Source of the DNA: Siphonodentalium dalli
Lineage: Eukaryota; Mollusca; Scaphopoda; Gadilida; Siphonodentaliidae
Length of the DNA stretch: 64,000 nt
Assembly: GCA_032622095.1 (NCBI GenBank)
Contig: CP136061.1
Span: 262,664,077 to 262,728,076, forward strand
Direction: 5' to 3'
How positions within the stretch are numbered: the first letter of the stretch is position 1; every line of letters begins with the position of its first letter. Below the pieces are notes generated by a model. It was not told the DNA's origin and did no database searches. It was given only the letters and a program-made list of their open reading frames with translations. Positions 10,901 through 25,900 of the stretch are shown in pieces. The translations under genes were made by a program, and so were the position numbers.

Positions 10901-13900
10901 AACTTTAGTTAGAGTGAACCAAATTAAATTAGGTATGTGGGTTTACTAGCAGAAAAGACAGGTCAAGTTCGAATTCTGGTTCCGTCCGCCAATTTTCACC
11001 AGAGTTATGCCCCTTTTTTGACTTAGAAAACCCCTGAAAGTTGGTTTCCGGATGATAACTTTATTAGAGTTAATCGGATTCAAACCAAATTTGGTATATT
11101 ACTTTCTCCCAGCAAAACACAGGTCAAGTTCGAACTTGGGTTCTGCCCGACCATTTTTGGCAGAGTTATGCCCCTTTTTCAACATAGATAATTCAGTTTT
11201 TCTTCTGTTTTTTGGTTTCCGGATGATAACTTGATTTTGGATTGTTTATATGCAAAACCCGTTTTTATGCCGACCCGACATAAAAAACCCCAAAAGTTGG
11301 TGTCCGGATGATAACTTTAGTAGATTTAATCAGATTTAAACCAAATTTGGTATGTGTCTTTCTCCCAGCAAAACACAGGTCAAGTTCGAAGTTTTGACTT
11401 AGAATTTTTGCCAATTTGAGGTTTCCGGATGATAACTTTAGTAAATGTGTACTGAATGAAATTAAATTTGGTATGTAGGTTTACTAGCACTAAAGACAGG
11501 TTTTTATGCGCAAACAACAGTCGTATCAAGCCGACACTTAGAGGCGGACATGAGGTCTACCGACCTTTTATTTTGTTTTGTTTTTGTTATTATTTCGTCT
11601 TAAGTCAAAGGTTTCAAACAAATGAATTAAACCTTGCCCCACTCACAGTTTTTTTTTTTGGCCTAACCCATGACTATTCAGGATTAAGTGAAAAATTAAT
11701 CTATTTGCAGACAAAGAAAATTTACCAATGGATTGAACCACAAATTTGTAGCACAGCTGTACAAGGATCGAAAACACTTCCAGCTAATAGCGATTTGTAC
11801 AAATGTCCGAAGTGTAACCCTGGCATGGAGTATGTTAAAGGAAAAGGCTGTCAGTTCTGTGGTACAAATCAGTATTCTAACGGCGAAGAATGCCTCGATT
11901 GTGGGGCGTCCACACTCGCTGATCTCCAGTATGATTACAAATGGTGGAACTACATGCCACAGAATATAAGCTCTCACTGCTTAACACTTCAAGGTCAGTT
12001 TATTTGATAATATCTTATGGACTATTATTCATCTGGAGGGATTTTCAGAAAATATGAGCAGACAGCAAACAATAGAAAGTGAAGAAAGAATCTGGAACTG
12101 TTCAGATAATAAGTTCAACAAGTGACCATAATGAACTTATTATCTGAACATTGCCTAAGGGATAACTACTCATCAATGATGCTTTAGTATAGAAATGGTT
12201 TAACTTATTATCTGAACATTTCCTATGGGATAACTACTCATCAATGATGTTTTAGTATAGAAATGGTTTAACTTATTATCTGAACATTTCCTAAGGGATA
12301 ACTACTCATCAATGATGATTCAGTATAGACAGGGTTAAACTCATTATTTGAACATAGCCTAAGGGATAACTACTCATCAATGAGTATTTGGTATAGAAAG
12401 GGTTAATATTCTGTTTGTCAGGCACCTGCCTGCCCCCTCATAACACATTATGGTCCGATCTGTGCTTTTTATACCCCATTGAAAAAATAGATATTATTAA
12501 TCATCCTGCAGCTCGACAATAGGTGAACTAGTCACCATAAAGGTCGCCTCGCATATATAAGAGAATGCATGGCTTAACACATTAAAAATTATAAAATTGT
12601 TTAAGAATGTAAGAAAAAATGGTAAAAAGTGTTAAATTTTTTTTTTTTTTAGGCCAATGCATTCTCTTATATATGCGAGGCGACCTATGGTCGACTCGCA
12701 TATATAAGAGAATGCATTGGCACAGGGCATAACTGTAACTATCACAATGTGGTCAAGGAGCCGGTTCCAAAGATATCCATATTTGTATGGTTCTATTGAG
12801 ACAGACCGAAGATATTTTAGGCTGTTGAAGCTTTATTTGGCCGGTTTTGGCCGGTTTGTTGGGTAAAGGGTTAAACTGTGTTTACTCTTAAAGATGGATT
12901 ATCTCTTTAAATAACAAATTTTAAATAGTTGCGTGGGTATAAAATAATATATATGAACTGAAGACCTATGTCCGGAAAATCTTCTATCAATTAATATTGA
13001 TTTTATTTCGAATATTAAATCGGGCCCGTTTATGTTACTATTTTTAGAACCGACCATTCGGATGAGACCGTATTGCGATATAGAGCACTGGGCTGTTCCT
13101 ACTGCTACGCAATGAATGTCAAATGTCACAGATTTGTTGTTTGTTTTGTTCCACAGATATAAGCGATAATGAGTATAATTAACGTTTATTTGTGACAAAA
13201 TTGCACAATATAATTTCTGGTCTCTGTTAACAGTAACCACTATTGTTCGTTAGCTGAACAAACACACCTATTTCCGCTAAAGGAAGCCGTTCACACTGAA
13301 CTATATGGATAGATGTCCTGCGTTTGTAAAACCATAGTAGAAAAGGGGTTAACTTTTTTGTGGTCGCCTACGGTACCTCGCGGTCTTTAGTGGCTTGCTC
13401 GTATTAGTCACGCATGCGCAGTCCCAATATAACTGACTGAATACGCCAGTTTATTTTCTGCTACGAACCGAACGAGAAGTCTAAGGGAGTATTTTTCCGA
13501 ATTTGTCGTTTAACAACTAGACAACAAATTCAATTTATCGATACAATAATTACTGGTCGCCTACGCGTTAGTTTTTAGAATTATTGTTTCGAATTCACGG
13601 ACCGTTTCGCTTCAAACATACAAATTGTCCGGGTTTTCGAAAAGACGGCGGACTTAAAAAAATTTCGAATATGAAAATCGACATTTCGCCATAATCAGCC
13701 GCCATTTCAAGGCCTTACGAGGCGCATAGATTATTGTGAGCAATTCATCTATGTAATTATTATAGAACCTATAAGGTATGATATAATTTGTCAGATATAA
13801 ATGCCACGTGATTCGCTACCGGAAGTATCCTAATTTCGTGGGAATTTATTTCCGCGTGGACATTTATTTAGCAATAATTACCATCGCTACTGACGCTATC

Positions 13901-16900
13901 TATCATAATGTTGTGAACAACATTCTTTCTTATAATACTTTGTTGTTTTATGGTTCAATACAACTGATACAGATGTGTTGGTCACATTTGAACTTAAAAG
14001 TTGATTACAATTTACATCTGGGTTTATCAATGTCAAAACAGTAGTGTCATTATTACTTTAATAAATCGACAGAGATTGATATTGGACAAGTGCTATAACA
14101 AGTCCCATTCGAGATTACTGAATAAAATCCGAATGCAAATGCCGACCTTCCCCATTACAACACTTGTTCAGGTATGTTGTCGTGGGTGCACTACGCTGTG
14201 CGATCGGGTGTGGACAATAAAAACTTGATGGCTGACCCATGTACACACCGAGGTGTGTGCATGTTACAGAACACTACTTGGGTCACTAGATCTCATCAAA
14301 ACAACATGCTTTCACAAAATACTTTGTGTTTTCTGTTTTAATACTGTCACACATGTCTCCTATGATTTCGATGTGTTGGTCGACGCTTGAAGTTATCAGA
14401 CTACAGTTTATCAATATCAGAAAAATAATGACTGTTGTCGTACTAAGATTCGTTAAGTGTCATTAATTTCAGACAGGGATTGACATCTGACAGGAGTCAG
14501 AATTCTGTTGAGTACATGATTCGATTCTCGTACAGTGCTTCAACTTCACTGTCAAATTTTGAACTGCTAGCATTTAATGATTGCAAGCATGACACTAAAA
14601 TTAATCGTGATGACAGTTTCACTATTGTCTCAATTTCAGATTTTCGTTATTATTCTGAATTGTATCCAAAATTAACCCATCCTTTCAAAATTGCTGGGTT
14701 GTTTCTCGACTAAATGGTGTCTCCTTCCGGAATACAAACATAATTGCTTTCCTTCCTGTGTAGGTTTACCGAAAAGAAGCGGGGGGGGGGGGGGGGGGGG
14801 GCTTGTTATGGGACTTGTTATATTACAAATCATGGGTGCTCCGGTTTGCATTCTCTAGAGTAAGGCAAGAAGCTTATCGTCACTCTGACGCTGTTTAATC
14901 ATGGTTTCACTATCTACAAATATATTTGAAGATACTTTGGTTTGAACAACCTTTCCCCTTCTTGATTCAATTATGAGAATGATTCCAGCCTGACAGGTAT
15001 TTAGAGTCGTGGTGACTTGACCCCTCCAGGTACAGAAGGTGGGGGGAGACATGTAACTGGCCCACTGGAAATAACTGGCGACCGTGCCTGGATGACGTTC
15101 CCCAATGAATAACGATATAATAGCAGTGGTATTCCAACACAAGGAAGGTGGGGGGAGACATTATTTATGGCAAGTAACCATATCAAATGTGAGCTTGGTA
15201 CAAGAACAGGCTGTACATCCAATACAGCATGCATTGTTCATAAAGGGCATGGTAGGTGTTTTGAAGGTATTCATGGACTAGTTGGAGTCTCAATGAATTT
15301 TAAAATATATACGTGTCCCGACCTTTCATACCGTTGATATGGCGAATATGCTTCACACACGAATGAAGCATATTTACATGGAAAGCATTTATATTGCCAT
15401 GTGTCCCACGACCACTGCCAATAGTCTTTCCGACAAGAGGCCATCAGCATGGCTCTTCATACTTCTATTGCCCATATCAATTTGATTATCTGGCACATAG
15501 ACAATAAAACAGGCAAAGACGTTTGCCCTGTCCAGCTAAGCTTTCGAGGAAGCTCATTGACCAGCATTACCGACCTTTCCTAAGACGCAGGCAGGGGACC
15601 ACCCCGTTCGAGTGGCATCCCATCCCCATGGCACAGATGCCCGATCATAAGGGCCTGAAGCCATGCTGCCAACTGCGCATTTCGGTCTATGCTGTCCTCT
15701 CTTCCTTAAACATGCCATAAGCGGGACCACTTAGGTCGGGGGAGTTCCTCTCTATCTTGGCTCTTCAAATTAAAACAAAAACAACATTATAAAGGGATGT
15801 GTTTCCTTTACTAGGAGGATGATAATTTCATTCGTTTCCTTCCTAGGGGAGCCATTTTTAGAGCGGGTCTTCCCCTAGTTTGCTGCATGCTTCACACTAA
15901 CTGACCTATCACACACCTAGGTCGTTCTGCTGCATGTTTGGGGGGGCAGAGGCTCAGACCTGAATATTCCGTAAGGTGACCGTGAAAATTTACCTGTGTT
16001 CATCATCTGACTACATTTTACATCATTTGAACTGATTTCGGTTGTAGAAGGCACACCTTCATTTCTTAGAATCGGATCGCGGTGGGTATTCCGCTGGGAA
16101 CGCGGACTGCTCTCAGGTGCCTAGTGGTCGTGATGGCCTAATAATAGTAATGTGTGTGGATTTAGGCTGAACATAATACTTGTGATTGCACATTTTGCTG
16201 TCTCTCCATTCCAAAGGATGGTGCTCGTTGGGAAATTTCTCCAAAATTAATACTCATACCGACACTATTGTTTTGGCACCTGAGAGTAGCGGTTTGCTTT
16301 CTCATCGGATGCTCTGGTCACCTGCGGTGTTCGGCCATGTTCTCTGAGGGGCTATATATATATCTTTAATGATACATTGGATTGTGCCAGGGATCTCTGC
16401 TCTGGCTCCGACCATTGGATTGTTGGGCGCAGCTTTAGTAGGGTCTTCTGACATGCTCTCATGATGACTTATATATCACCATGATATATCTATTATATCA
16501 TTTTATATATCTATATATGCGAAAGATTTGTGTCACCTGGTTTCTGCAATGATATCTTGTGAAACGGTGATACATAGGTACCTCAGCGACATGAGACATG
16601 TTCTCTGTGGGGTTGTATATCTATATTTAGTGATACGTTGGATCATGACAGGAGCTGTGATCTGGCTCCGCCCATTAGATTGATGGGCGCAGCTTTGGAA
16701 GGGCCTTCTGACATGGTCTCATGAGGAAAACTTAATATGTATATCCCCCGGATATATATATTATATCATTTTATATATATATATACGCAATGTGTATATT
16801 GTGATACATAGGTACCTCAGGGACATGTGAACGTGTGATAACTGTTCTAAGGGCAGGACCAGTTAACGCTCCTCCGGTTACGTCTCGACGGTTCAACCAA

Positions 16901-19900
16901 TTCGTGGGGATACGTCTGGTGGAGCTGCAGGGGTACTTGGGACCTCCAGGCCATTTGGCCCCCACCAGACGCTAGCGGTTCTGGGCGCTAAAGCTGCCAA
17001 AAATCGAGTGCGTACGTATCGACACCGGCTGGATGGCCTTAGGCAGCTTAAGCGTAGGGCAGGGGCCATACCCATGAGGTAAAGCGCCGAGTCCCCCTGG
17101 TCACGATCGAATTAACGACACGGCCTTGCCTGCCACTCCTCCGTGAAGGGATCGGAGAAAAATGACCTCTCCCCACCCTCCAGCTTGGCCAGGATATTAG
17201 CTTGGGCATGACCACCTGCAGCATACGATGGTGGGGGGCTCCCTCTGATCCGATGGCTTGACTCGCTTATAGTTGTATAACCCATTTGGGCTAATGGGCT
17301 CTCCATTTGATACCTGTGCCATAGATTGGGCATCAGGTTATCTGCCGTTTGCATTGGTGAACAGCAGTTAGTTAAACTCTTAATGTTGGTTGTCTTGCCA
17401 TCTTTGGAGTGGGCCTCCTCCAGTGCAGGTCGTTATGTCGCTAAGGCGGAGAGGGAGTTAGTCTCCTCGAATCTCAAATCGGCTGGATTCTTAGAACTGA
17501 CGGATGAAGAACAGAGAATTGCTCGGTTCGCTCGCAATTCCGAATTGAATGGCACCACCTGGGATGTTGCTTCCAAAAACAAGGGGGGGAGGTACATGTT
17601 TGGGCAATATAGCACTCTAATTATATGAGTTATTTCACGTACCTAATCATAACAGATTCATTAAAGAGTTCATATTTAGGTACAATCTGTTTTAGAAGAG
17701 TGCATTCCCTCCTAAATTTGGCTATTAACTTTTTTGCTCGTGCCTCCTCCTGGGCTTGCATTCTAATCCATATAGTTCAGTGTGAACGGCTTCCTTTAGC
17801 GGAAATATGATATTTTTAAAAATATAATATATATTTCCTTAAAGAAAGCCTGAACACTGAACTATCATAGGGCCCTCCCATGGCGGTGCCATTCCCAACC
17901 CCGCAACTCGCCAATCTCCTGATTGAGTTGAAAATAAACTGGCGTATTCAGTCAGTTATATTGGGACTGCGCATGCGTGACTAATACGAGCAAGCCACTA
18001 AAGACCGCGATGTACCGTAGGCGACCACAAAAAAGTTAACCCCTTTTCTACTATGGTTTTACAAACGCAGGACATCTATCCATATAGTTCAGTGTTCAGG
18101 CTTTCTTTAAGGAAATATATATTATATTTTTTTAAATATCATTTTTAGACCAGAAAATATTCGAAATAAAATTAATATTAATCGATAGAAGCATTTCCGG
18201 ACAGGAGTCTTCGATTCAAATCTAATATTTTATACCCCGGTAACTATATAATACATGTTTACAAAGAGATAATCCACCTTTAACCCTTTACCCAACAAAA
18301 CGGCCAAAAACGCCCAAATAAAGCTTTGACAGCCTAAAATATCTTCGGTCTGTCTCAATAACACCATACAAATATGGATATCATTGGAACCGGTTCATTG
18401 ACCACATTGTGATGGTTACAGTTATGCCCTGTGCCAATGCATTCTCGCATATATAAGAGAATGCATTGGCCTAAAAAAATTCTTTTTTAACACTTTTTAC
18501 CATTTTTTCTTACATTCTTTAACAATTTTTTAATATTTTCTTACATTTTTAGCTCAACTTACTTTTGTAAGTTTGAGCTATTGCCATGGCTTGGCGTCCG
18601 TCGTCTGTGTGTGCGTGTGTCCGTGTGTCTGTCAACAATTTCCTTTGGCGCGGGCTACATGTCGTACCTTTGGTCTGATCTTTATCAAATTTTGCATGAA
18701 TGTTGACATTGACATGTAGATGGGCAGCCATCATGGATTTCAAAATTCAATCCATTGGCACGGGCTACAGGTCGTACTCTTTGTCTGATCATCATGATAT
18801 TTATCATGGATGTTAATATTAACATGTAGATGGGAACGAGTCATTTTGGGGTCGTTTGGCTAAAAAACATGTCCGCCAGCAGCCATATTGGATTTTACTC
18901 TTTGCATGAATAAATCCTTTGGTGCGGGCTACAGGTCGTAGCTTTGGTCGGAACTTCAAGAAATTTGTCATGTATGTTAACAATGACATGTAGATGGGAA
19001 ACGAGTCATTTTGGGGTTGTTCCGCCGAAAAACATGGCCGCCAGCAGCCATCTTGGATTTTACTCTTTGCATGACTAAATCCATTGGCACAGGCTACAGG
19101 TCATACCTTTGATCAGATCATTATGAGATTTGTAAAGGCTGTAGATGGGAACAAGTCATTTTGGGGTAATTCGGAAAAAAAACATGGCTGCCGGTGGCCA
19201 TTTTATAATTTACTCTTTGCATCAATAAATCCTTTGTCACACCATAATCACCACATCCCTGATCCGATCATTATGAAACCTGTTATGAATGTTGATATTG
19301 ACATGAACATCTAGTCTTACTTAGACATTTCAATTAGCACTTTTCCTATTCCTCCATTTACTGTCGACCATTAAATTATTCCCCTACCTAAGTTGAGCTA
19401 CAGTGTCATTGACACTTTCATTTAACATTTTTTATAATATTTTTCTACATTCTTTGACAATTTTATCATTTTTAATATGTGTTAAGCCAATGCATTCTCT
19501 TATATATGAGAGAATGCATTGGCACAGGGCCGTTCTGTTGGGTAAAGGGTTAATAATCAAATGTCATTTTTCCAACCCTAATTATTTTTGTTAAATTCAG
19601 TGGTCACCATATCATCAGATTCCAACAACAACAACAATTTTTGAAATGCCCCTTCAGTTATCAGAATCTATTAATAAATAATAAAAAATAATGCTAACCA
19701 CAGTCAATTATAGTATAAAATTGTCCAAAACGTGTTATTTGTCAACATTTTGTTCAATGAAATATGGCCGGATTGTCAATATATCTAGCACCAAAGCCAC
19801 TTGATTTTAGAGTTATCCATATTCATCCGCAATTTGTTCTGAGACCTTAGAGAAATAAAATTTAAAAAATCGATATCTGATCACTGAGTTTTGATGGGTG

Positions 19901-22900
19901 GGTTCCTCGACTCAAACTAAAACATCTTTAAACCCGAAGCCAAAGAAATAGTAAGTTGGGACGTTAATTCAGATTATGCATCTAAATTTGGGAGCAAACA
20001 CATAAAACCTGCCTGCTTGGAAATTTTGGTCATAAAAGGGCCTGCCTGCTCTGGCCTGGCCCACTAAATTCACCCTCTGGGGACCTCATTCTGCAAATGA
20101 CAGGCACACTATTTCAAGGCTTGCCCAAGAAGCATTTTTTTAGTTGAATAGGTCAGGTTGTACTCGGCCTCTTCACGTCAATATGATCGAAGTGTGTTTT
20201 TCCCTGATTTATTCAAGCTGGATATAGTGTGCGTGACATTTGTAGAATGAGGTCGCCAGAGGGTTAATATAGTGACATTATCCCACACAGTGGACTAGCG
20301 TCACCAAATTTACCCCTCTGGGGACCTCATACTGCAAATGTCAGACAGACTATATCCAGACTTGAGTAGATTTAGATCTTTGTGTCAACTCCTTTGTTCC
20401 AACTCGTCCATGTATAAAATATCTGTATACCCCCACCTTTGTTCTGACTTGTCCATGTATAAAATATCTGTATACCCCCACCTTTGTTCCAACTCGTCCA
20501 TGTATAAAATATCTGTATACCCCCACCTTTGTTCTGACTCGTCCATGTATAAAATATCTGTATACCCCCACCTTTGTTCTGACTTGTCCATGTATAAAAT
20601 ATCTGTATACCCCCACCTTTGTTCTGACTTGTCCATGTATAAAATATCTGTATACCCCCACCTTTGTTCTGACTTGTCCATGTATAAAATATCTGTATAC
20701 CCCCACCTTTGTTCTGACTTGTCCATGTATAAAATATCTGTATACCCCCACCTTTGTTCTGACTTGTCCATGTATAAAATATCTGTATACCCCCACATTT
20801 GTTCTGACTCGTCCATGTATAAAATATCTGTATACCCCCACCTTTGTTCTGACTTGTCCATGTATAAAATATCTGTATACCCCCACATTTGTTCTGACTC
20901 GTCCATGTATAAAATATCTGTATACCCCCACCTTTGTTCTGACTTGTCCATGTATAAAATATCTGTATACCCCCACCTTTGTTCTGACTTGTCCATGTAT
21001 AAAATATCTGTATACCCCCACCTTTGTTCTGACTTGTCCATGTATAAAATATCTGTATACCCCCAATGTTGCTGTAGAGACATGCAAACCATTGTACAGC
21101 ATTCACTATTTTTATTGGGCCAAATGCAAATAATTGCTCATTTCTTTTGGGAGTTTAATTTTCAAAGTTATTAGGGAGGCAGATATTTCGTATTTATATA
21201 CAATATTTTTATTGGAGTCCTGCGATTATAAGTTCCATTGGAGTAACATTTCCGCTTCACTCAAATCAGTATGTCAGTCTGTCCATCTATATGTGCATCC
21301 AACTTACCTCTCCAGAGCATGACTTGAGTGGTTAACCCTTTACCCAACAGAAGGGCCCTGTGCCAATGCATTCTCTTATATATGCGAGTCGACCATAGGT
21401 CGCCTCGCATATATAAGAGAATGCATTGGCTTAACACATTAAAAATTATAAAATTGTTAAAGAATGTAAGAAAAAATGGTAAAAAGTGTTAAAAAAAGAT
21501 TTTTTTAGGCCAATGCATTCTCTTATATATGCGAGGCGACCTATGGTCGACTCGCATATATAAGAGAATGCATTGGCACAGGGCATAACTGTAACTATCA
21601 CAATGTGGTCAAGGAGCCGGTTCCAATGATATCCATATTTGTATGGTTTTATTGAGACAGACCGAAGATATTTTAGGCTGTTGAAGCTTTATTTGGCCGG
21701 TTTTGGCCGTTTTGTTGGGTAAAGGGTTAAATAGTGAATCAGTGACTGCTGCTATCCACATATTAACCTTATCATGACAGGAGTTCCTGAATTTTTTGCG
21801 GAAACACCTGTGCCAATGCATTCTCTTATATATGCGAGTCGCCCATAGGGGGCCTCGCATATATAAGGGAATGAATTGGCCTAACAATATGTACCTTGAT
21901 CTTGTAAGCCAGTGCATTCTCTTATATATGCGAGGCTCCCTATGTGTAACTCGCATATATAAGTGAATGCACTGGCACAGGATCTTTAATGCTGCACCAG
22001 CGCAACTCCCGTCATGAAAGGGTTAAATATAACAAAATTGCATGGAATCACTGAATAAAGAAACTGTGGCAGGGGTATATTGGAATCACTGAATAAAGAA
22101 ACTGTGGCAGGGGTATATTGGAATCGCTGAATAAAGAAACTGTGGCAGGGGTATATTGGAATCACTGAATAAAGAAACTGTGGCAGGGGTATATTGGAAT
22201 CACTGAATAAAGAAACTGTGGCAGGGGTATATTGGAATCACTGAATAAAGAAACTGTGGCAGGGGTATATTGGAATCACTGAATAAAGAAACTGTGGCAG
22301 GGGTATATTGGAATCACTGAATAAAGAAACTGTGGCAGGGGTATATTGGAATCACTGGATAAAGAAACTGTGGCAGGGGTATATTGGAATCGCTGAATAA
22401 AGAAACTGTGGCAGGGGTATATTGGAATCACTGAATAAAGAAACTGTGGCAGGGGTATATTGGAATCACTGAATAAAGAAACTGTGGCAGGGGTATATTG
22501 GAATCACTGGATATTGAAACTGTGGCAGGGGTATATTGGAATCACTGAATAAAGAAACTGGCAGGGGTATATTGGAATCACTGGATAAAGAAACTGTGGC
22601 AGGGGTATATTGGAATCACTGGATATTGAAACTGTGGCAGGGGTGTATTGGAATCACTGAATAAAGAAACTGTGGCAGGGGTATATTGGAATCACTGAAT
22701 AAAGAAACTGTGGCAGGGGTGTATTGGAATCACTGAATAAAGAAACTGTGGCAGGGGTATATTGGAATCACTGGATATTGAAACTGTGGCAGGGGTATAT
22801 TGGAATCACTGAATAAAGAAACTGTGGCAGGGGTATATCGGAATCACTGGATATTGAAACTGTGGCAGGGGTATATTGGAATCACTGAATAAAGAAACTG

Positions 22901-25900
22901 TGGCAGGGGTATATTGGAATCACTGAATAAAGAAACTGTGGCAGGGGTATATTGGAATCACTGGATATTGAAACTGTGGCAGGGGTGTATTGGAATCACT
23001 GAATAAAGAAACTGTGGCAGGGGTATATTGGAATCACTGGATATTGAAACTGTGGCAGGGGTATATTGGAATCACTGGATATTGAAACTGTCAAATTTGT
23101 TCTAAAAAAGCACTGGCCATCAAGCATTATTTAATAGGGTTGCGATTGGGACATATTAGTATCTATTATTTATCTACCCACCGCAATGAAGTTATGAAGA
23201 AGTGGGTGTGTATAGTGGAATCGGCTTGTTCATCCTTCAGCTGTCGGTCCATCTGACGCAATTTTGTCCGCTCTAACAGCAATGGGTCGCAATCATCAAC
23301 TCTTTTTCAGATTCTGATTGTGAGACACTCTCCAGCTGGGTACCTTCTGATAGTCACCTGGTGACTAAAGTTTGGGAGTTGGGTGGAAGCATACTTAGTG
23401 CTGGTTTTCGTTCAGCGAGGGGAATGAGGCTGTTCCACGGACGCTACGCCATAGTAAATGAAACCCTGATGTGTATACATGATAGTCAATCTATCAGTTA
23501 CAGAAATATGTTAAGAGTTCTTGTATGTTGCTTTTAATGCTCAATACGTATCCATGGACATGTTGGTAAAAACATAACAAAATAAATAAAAAAACAAACA
23601 ATATTTTTGGTCATAATAACAAACATTTAAATAAAACGTCCAAAGCGGACCATTTATTTTAATGTGCCGGTGTCTGAGACTCATATAATTATTTTTATTT
23701 GGCCTAAGCAATAAGTAGAGCTTTGGGGATGAAGCATCACCTGAGAAACGACCTATTGAAAAGAAAAAGGTACATTACATACAGTAATGGATCACAATCA
23801 TCAATTATTTTTCAGATTCTGATTGTGAGACGCACTCCAGCTGGGTACCTTCTGGAAGTCACCTGGTGACTAAGTTTGGGCGTGGGGAGGAAGCATACTT
23901 AGTGCTGGTGTTCGTTGTCCCAGGATTCCGTGGAGGAAAGGATCATAATGAGCAAGAACCAGATCAAGAATACGGGAAGCTTACATTCGTATTCGAAACA
24001 CATTGTGAAAAACAATGTGAATTTGCATTCATTTCTGTGAGTATATATCCCTTTCATGACCAAGCCTTGAAATAGTGTTTCTGTTATTTGCAGAATGAGG
24101 TCCCCAGAGGGTGAATTTAGTGATGCTACCCCTCTGAGGTGTAAGCAGAATGAGGTCCCCAGAGGGTGAATTTGGTGATGCTAGCTTGCTATGAGGGGTA
24201 GCATCACTAAATTCACCCTCTGGGGACCTCATTCTGCAAATGACAGACACACTATTTCAAGACTTGTATATATCCCTTCCATGACTGGAGCTTCCTGAAA
24301 TTTAGCATTTTTGGACATGTGTCTTTAGTTTAAACATATTTTATTTGTTCATAATGAATATGACAAAAGGGATTGGAGGACAAGTGCTATACTCACTTAG
24401 AATACCCTCCTCTCCTCTCCTCTCGGATCTCAATGAAATTAGGTATGGATGTTCACTATTATGAGGACATTAAATAGAGGGTTCCATCGTTTTGTTTGAA
24501 TTTTCCATTCTAGAGTATTCATCTTTGTTTATCTCGAAATGTTGGCTATTTGGTGTGTCTGGTGTCTGTTCATGTCGTAATTTCAACAGTTGTGCTGGGA
24601 TCTCAATGAAATTTTGTATGGATGTTCACTGCTATGAGGACATTAAAAAGAGTGTTCCATCGTTTTGTTCCGCTTTTCCATTCTAGAGTTATTCATCTTT
24701 GTTCATCTGGAAATGTTGGCTTTTTGGTCCGTCTGTTCATGTCGTAACTTCAACAGTTGTGCTGGGATCTCAATGGAATTTGGTATGGATGTTCACTGCT
24801 ATGAGAACATTCAATAGGGGGTTCCATTGTTCTGTTCCGGTTTTCCATTCTAGAGTTATTCATCTTTGTTTATCTGGAAATGTTGGCTGTTTGGTCCATC
24901 CGATGTCTGTTCAGCTCATAACTTGAACAGTAATGCTCGGATCTCAATGAAATTTTGTATGGATATTCACCACTATGAGGACATTTAATTGGCACTTGGC
25001 AAATGTTTGTTTTGGTTTTTTGTTCTATAGTTATTCATCTTTGTTTATATGAAAATGCTGTTTTCTGGGTCCATATGTCTGAGTATAGCCATCATAAGTT
25101 ATAGATGTGCCCACACATGACTGAATAATGATGAATATGAAATTACTCCGTATTTTGGAGGTTTTGTCCATCGCAATCCGTGAGTCTCACAGACAATCGT
25201 GAAACTTAACAGCTCTGGTCAGGAGAGAGGGGGGAGGGTCGGGAAGTGATGTAAATCAAGTAATTTCTTTATATTGGCCTTACTTTTACTTTTTAACTTG
25301 TTTATTATTTATCCTCCCATTGACAGTAATGTATGACATTTTAACTTTTGTTATTATTTATCCTCCCATTGACTGTAATGTATGACATTTTCCTTTTTTC
25401 CCTGACTCCCAAGTTGAGCTACAGTATCATTGACATTTTCGTTTATGCTCTTGTTTTTAGGACGACACAGGACCCAATAGAATTGTCAAAGCCTGGGTCG
25501 GAACTGAGAAGAGCCAGTCATTTACGTTAGTATTTGTTGTAAATATAGATATCCAGGGGGGACTGGGAACACTGCAGAATACAGGGGTTCACCTGTCATA
25601 GGTAACATGGACAAAGGCGTATAATAAATCTCGGTACATATTCCGAAGCAGTTTATGATAAAGATAGGACCATTGTACATAGTTGGGTTTGACCAATTTT
25701 GTAATTCAGAACATATGCGTAGGCCACGAGGTATCGAAAGGATTAAGTTTGAAATTTAGAGTTATGTACATGAGTAAGCCAATAGAATTGTCAAAGCCTG
25801 GGTCGGATCTGAGAAGAGCCAGTCATTTACGTTAGTATTTTTTTGTAGATATAGAAATCCAGGGGGCTGGGAACACCACAGAATACAGGGGTTAACCTGT

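Noticed and set aside
13451-17929. A definite DIRS retrotransposon
   Set aside because: The inverted arms fit, but no reverse transcriptase, RNase H or tyrosine recombinase motif could be read, so it is left as a candidate only.
20338-21174. 278-codon repeat protein and three long antisense frames
   Set aside because: All come from a 45-bp minisatellite lacking stops in several frames at once. No start, splice or family evidence.
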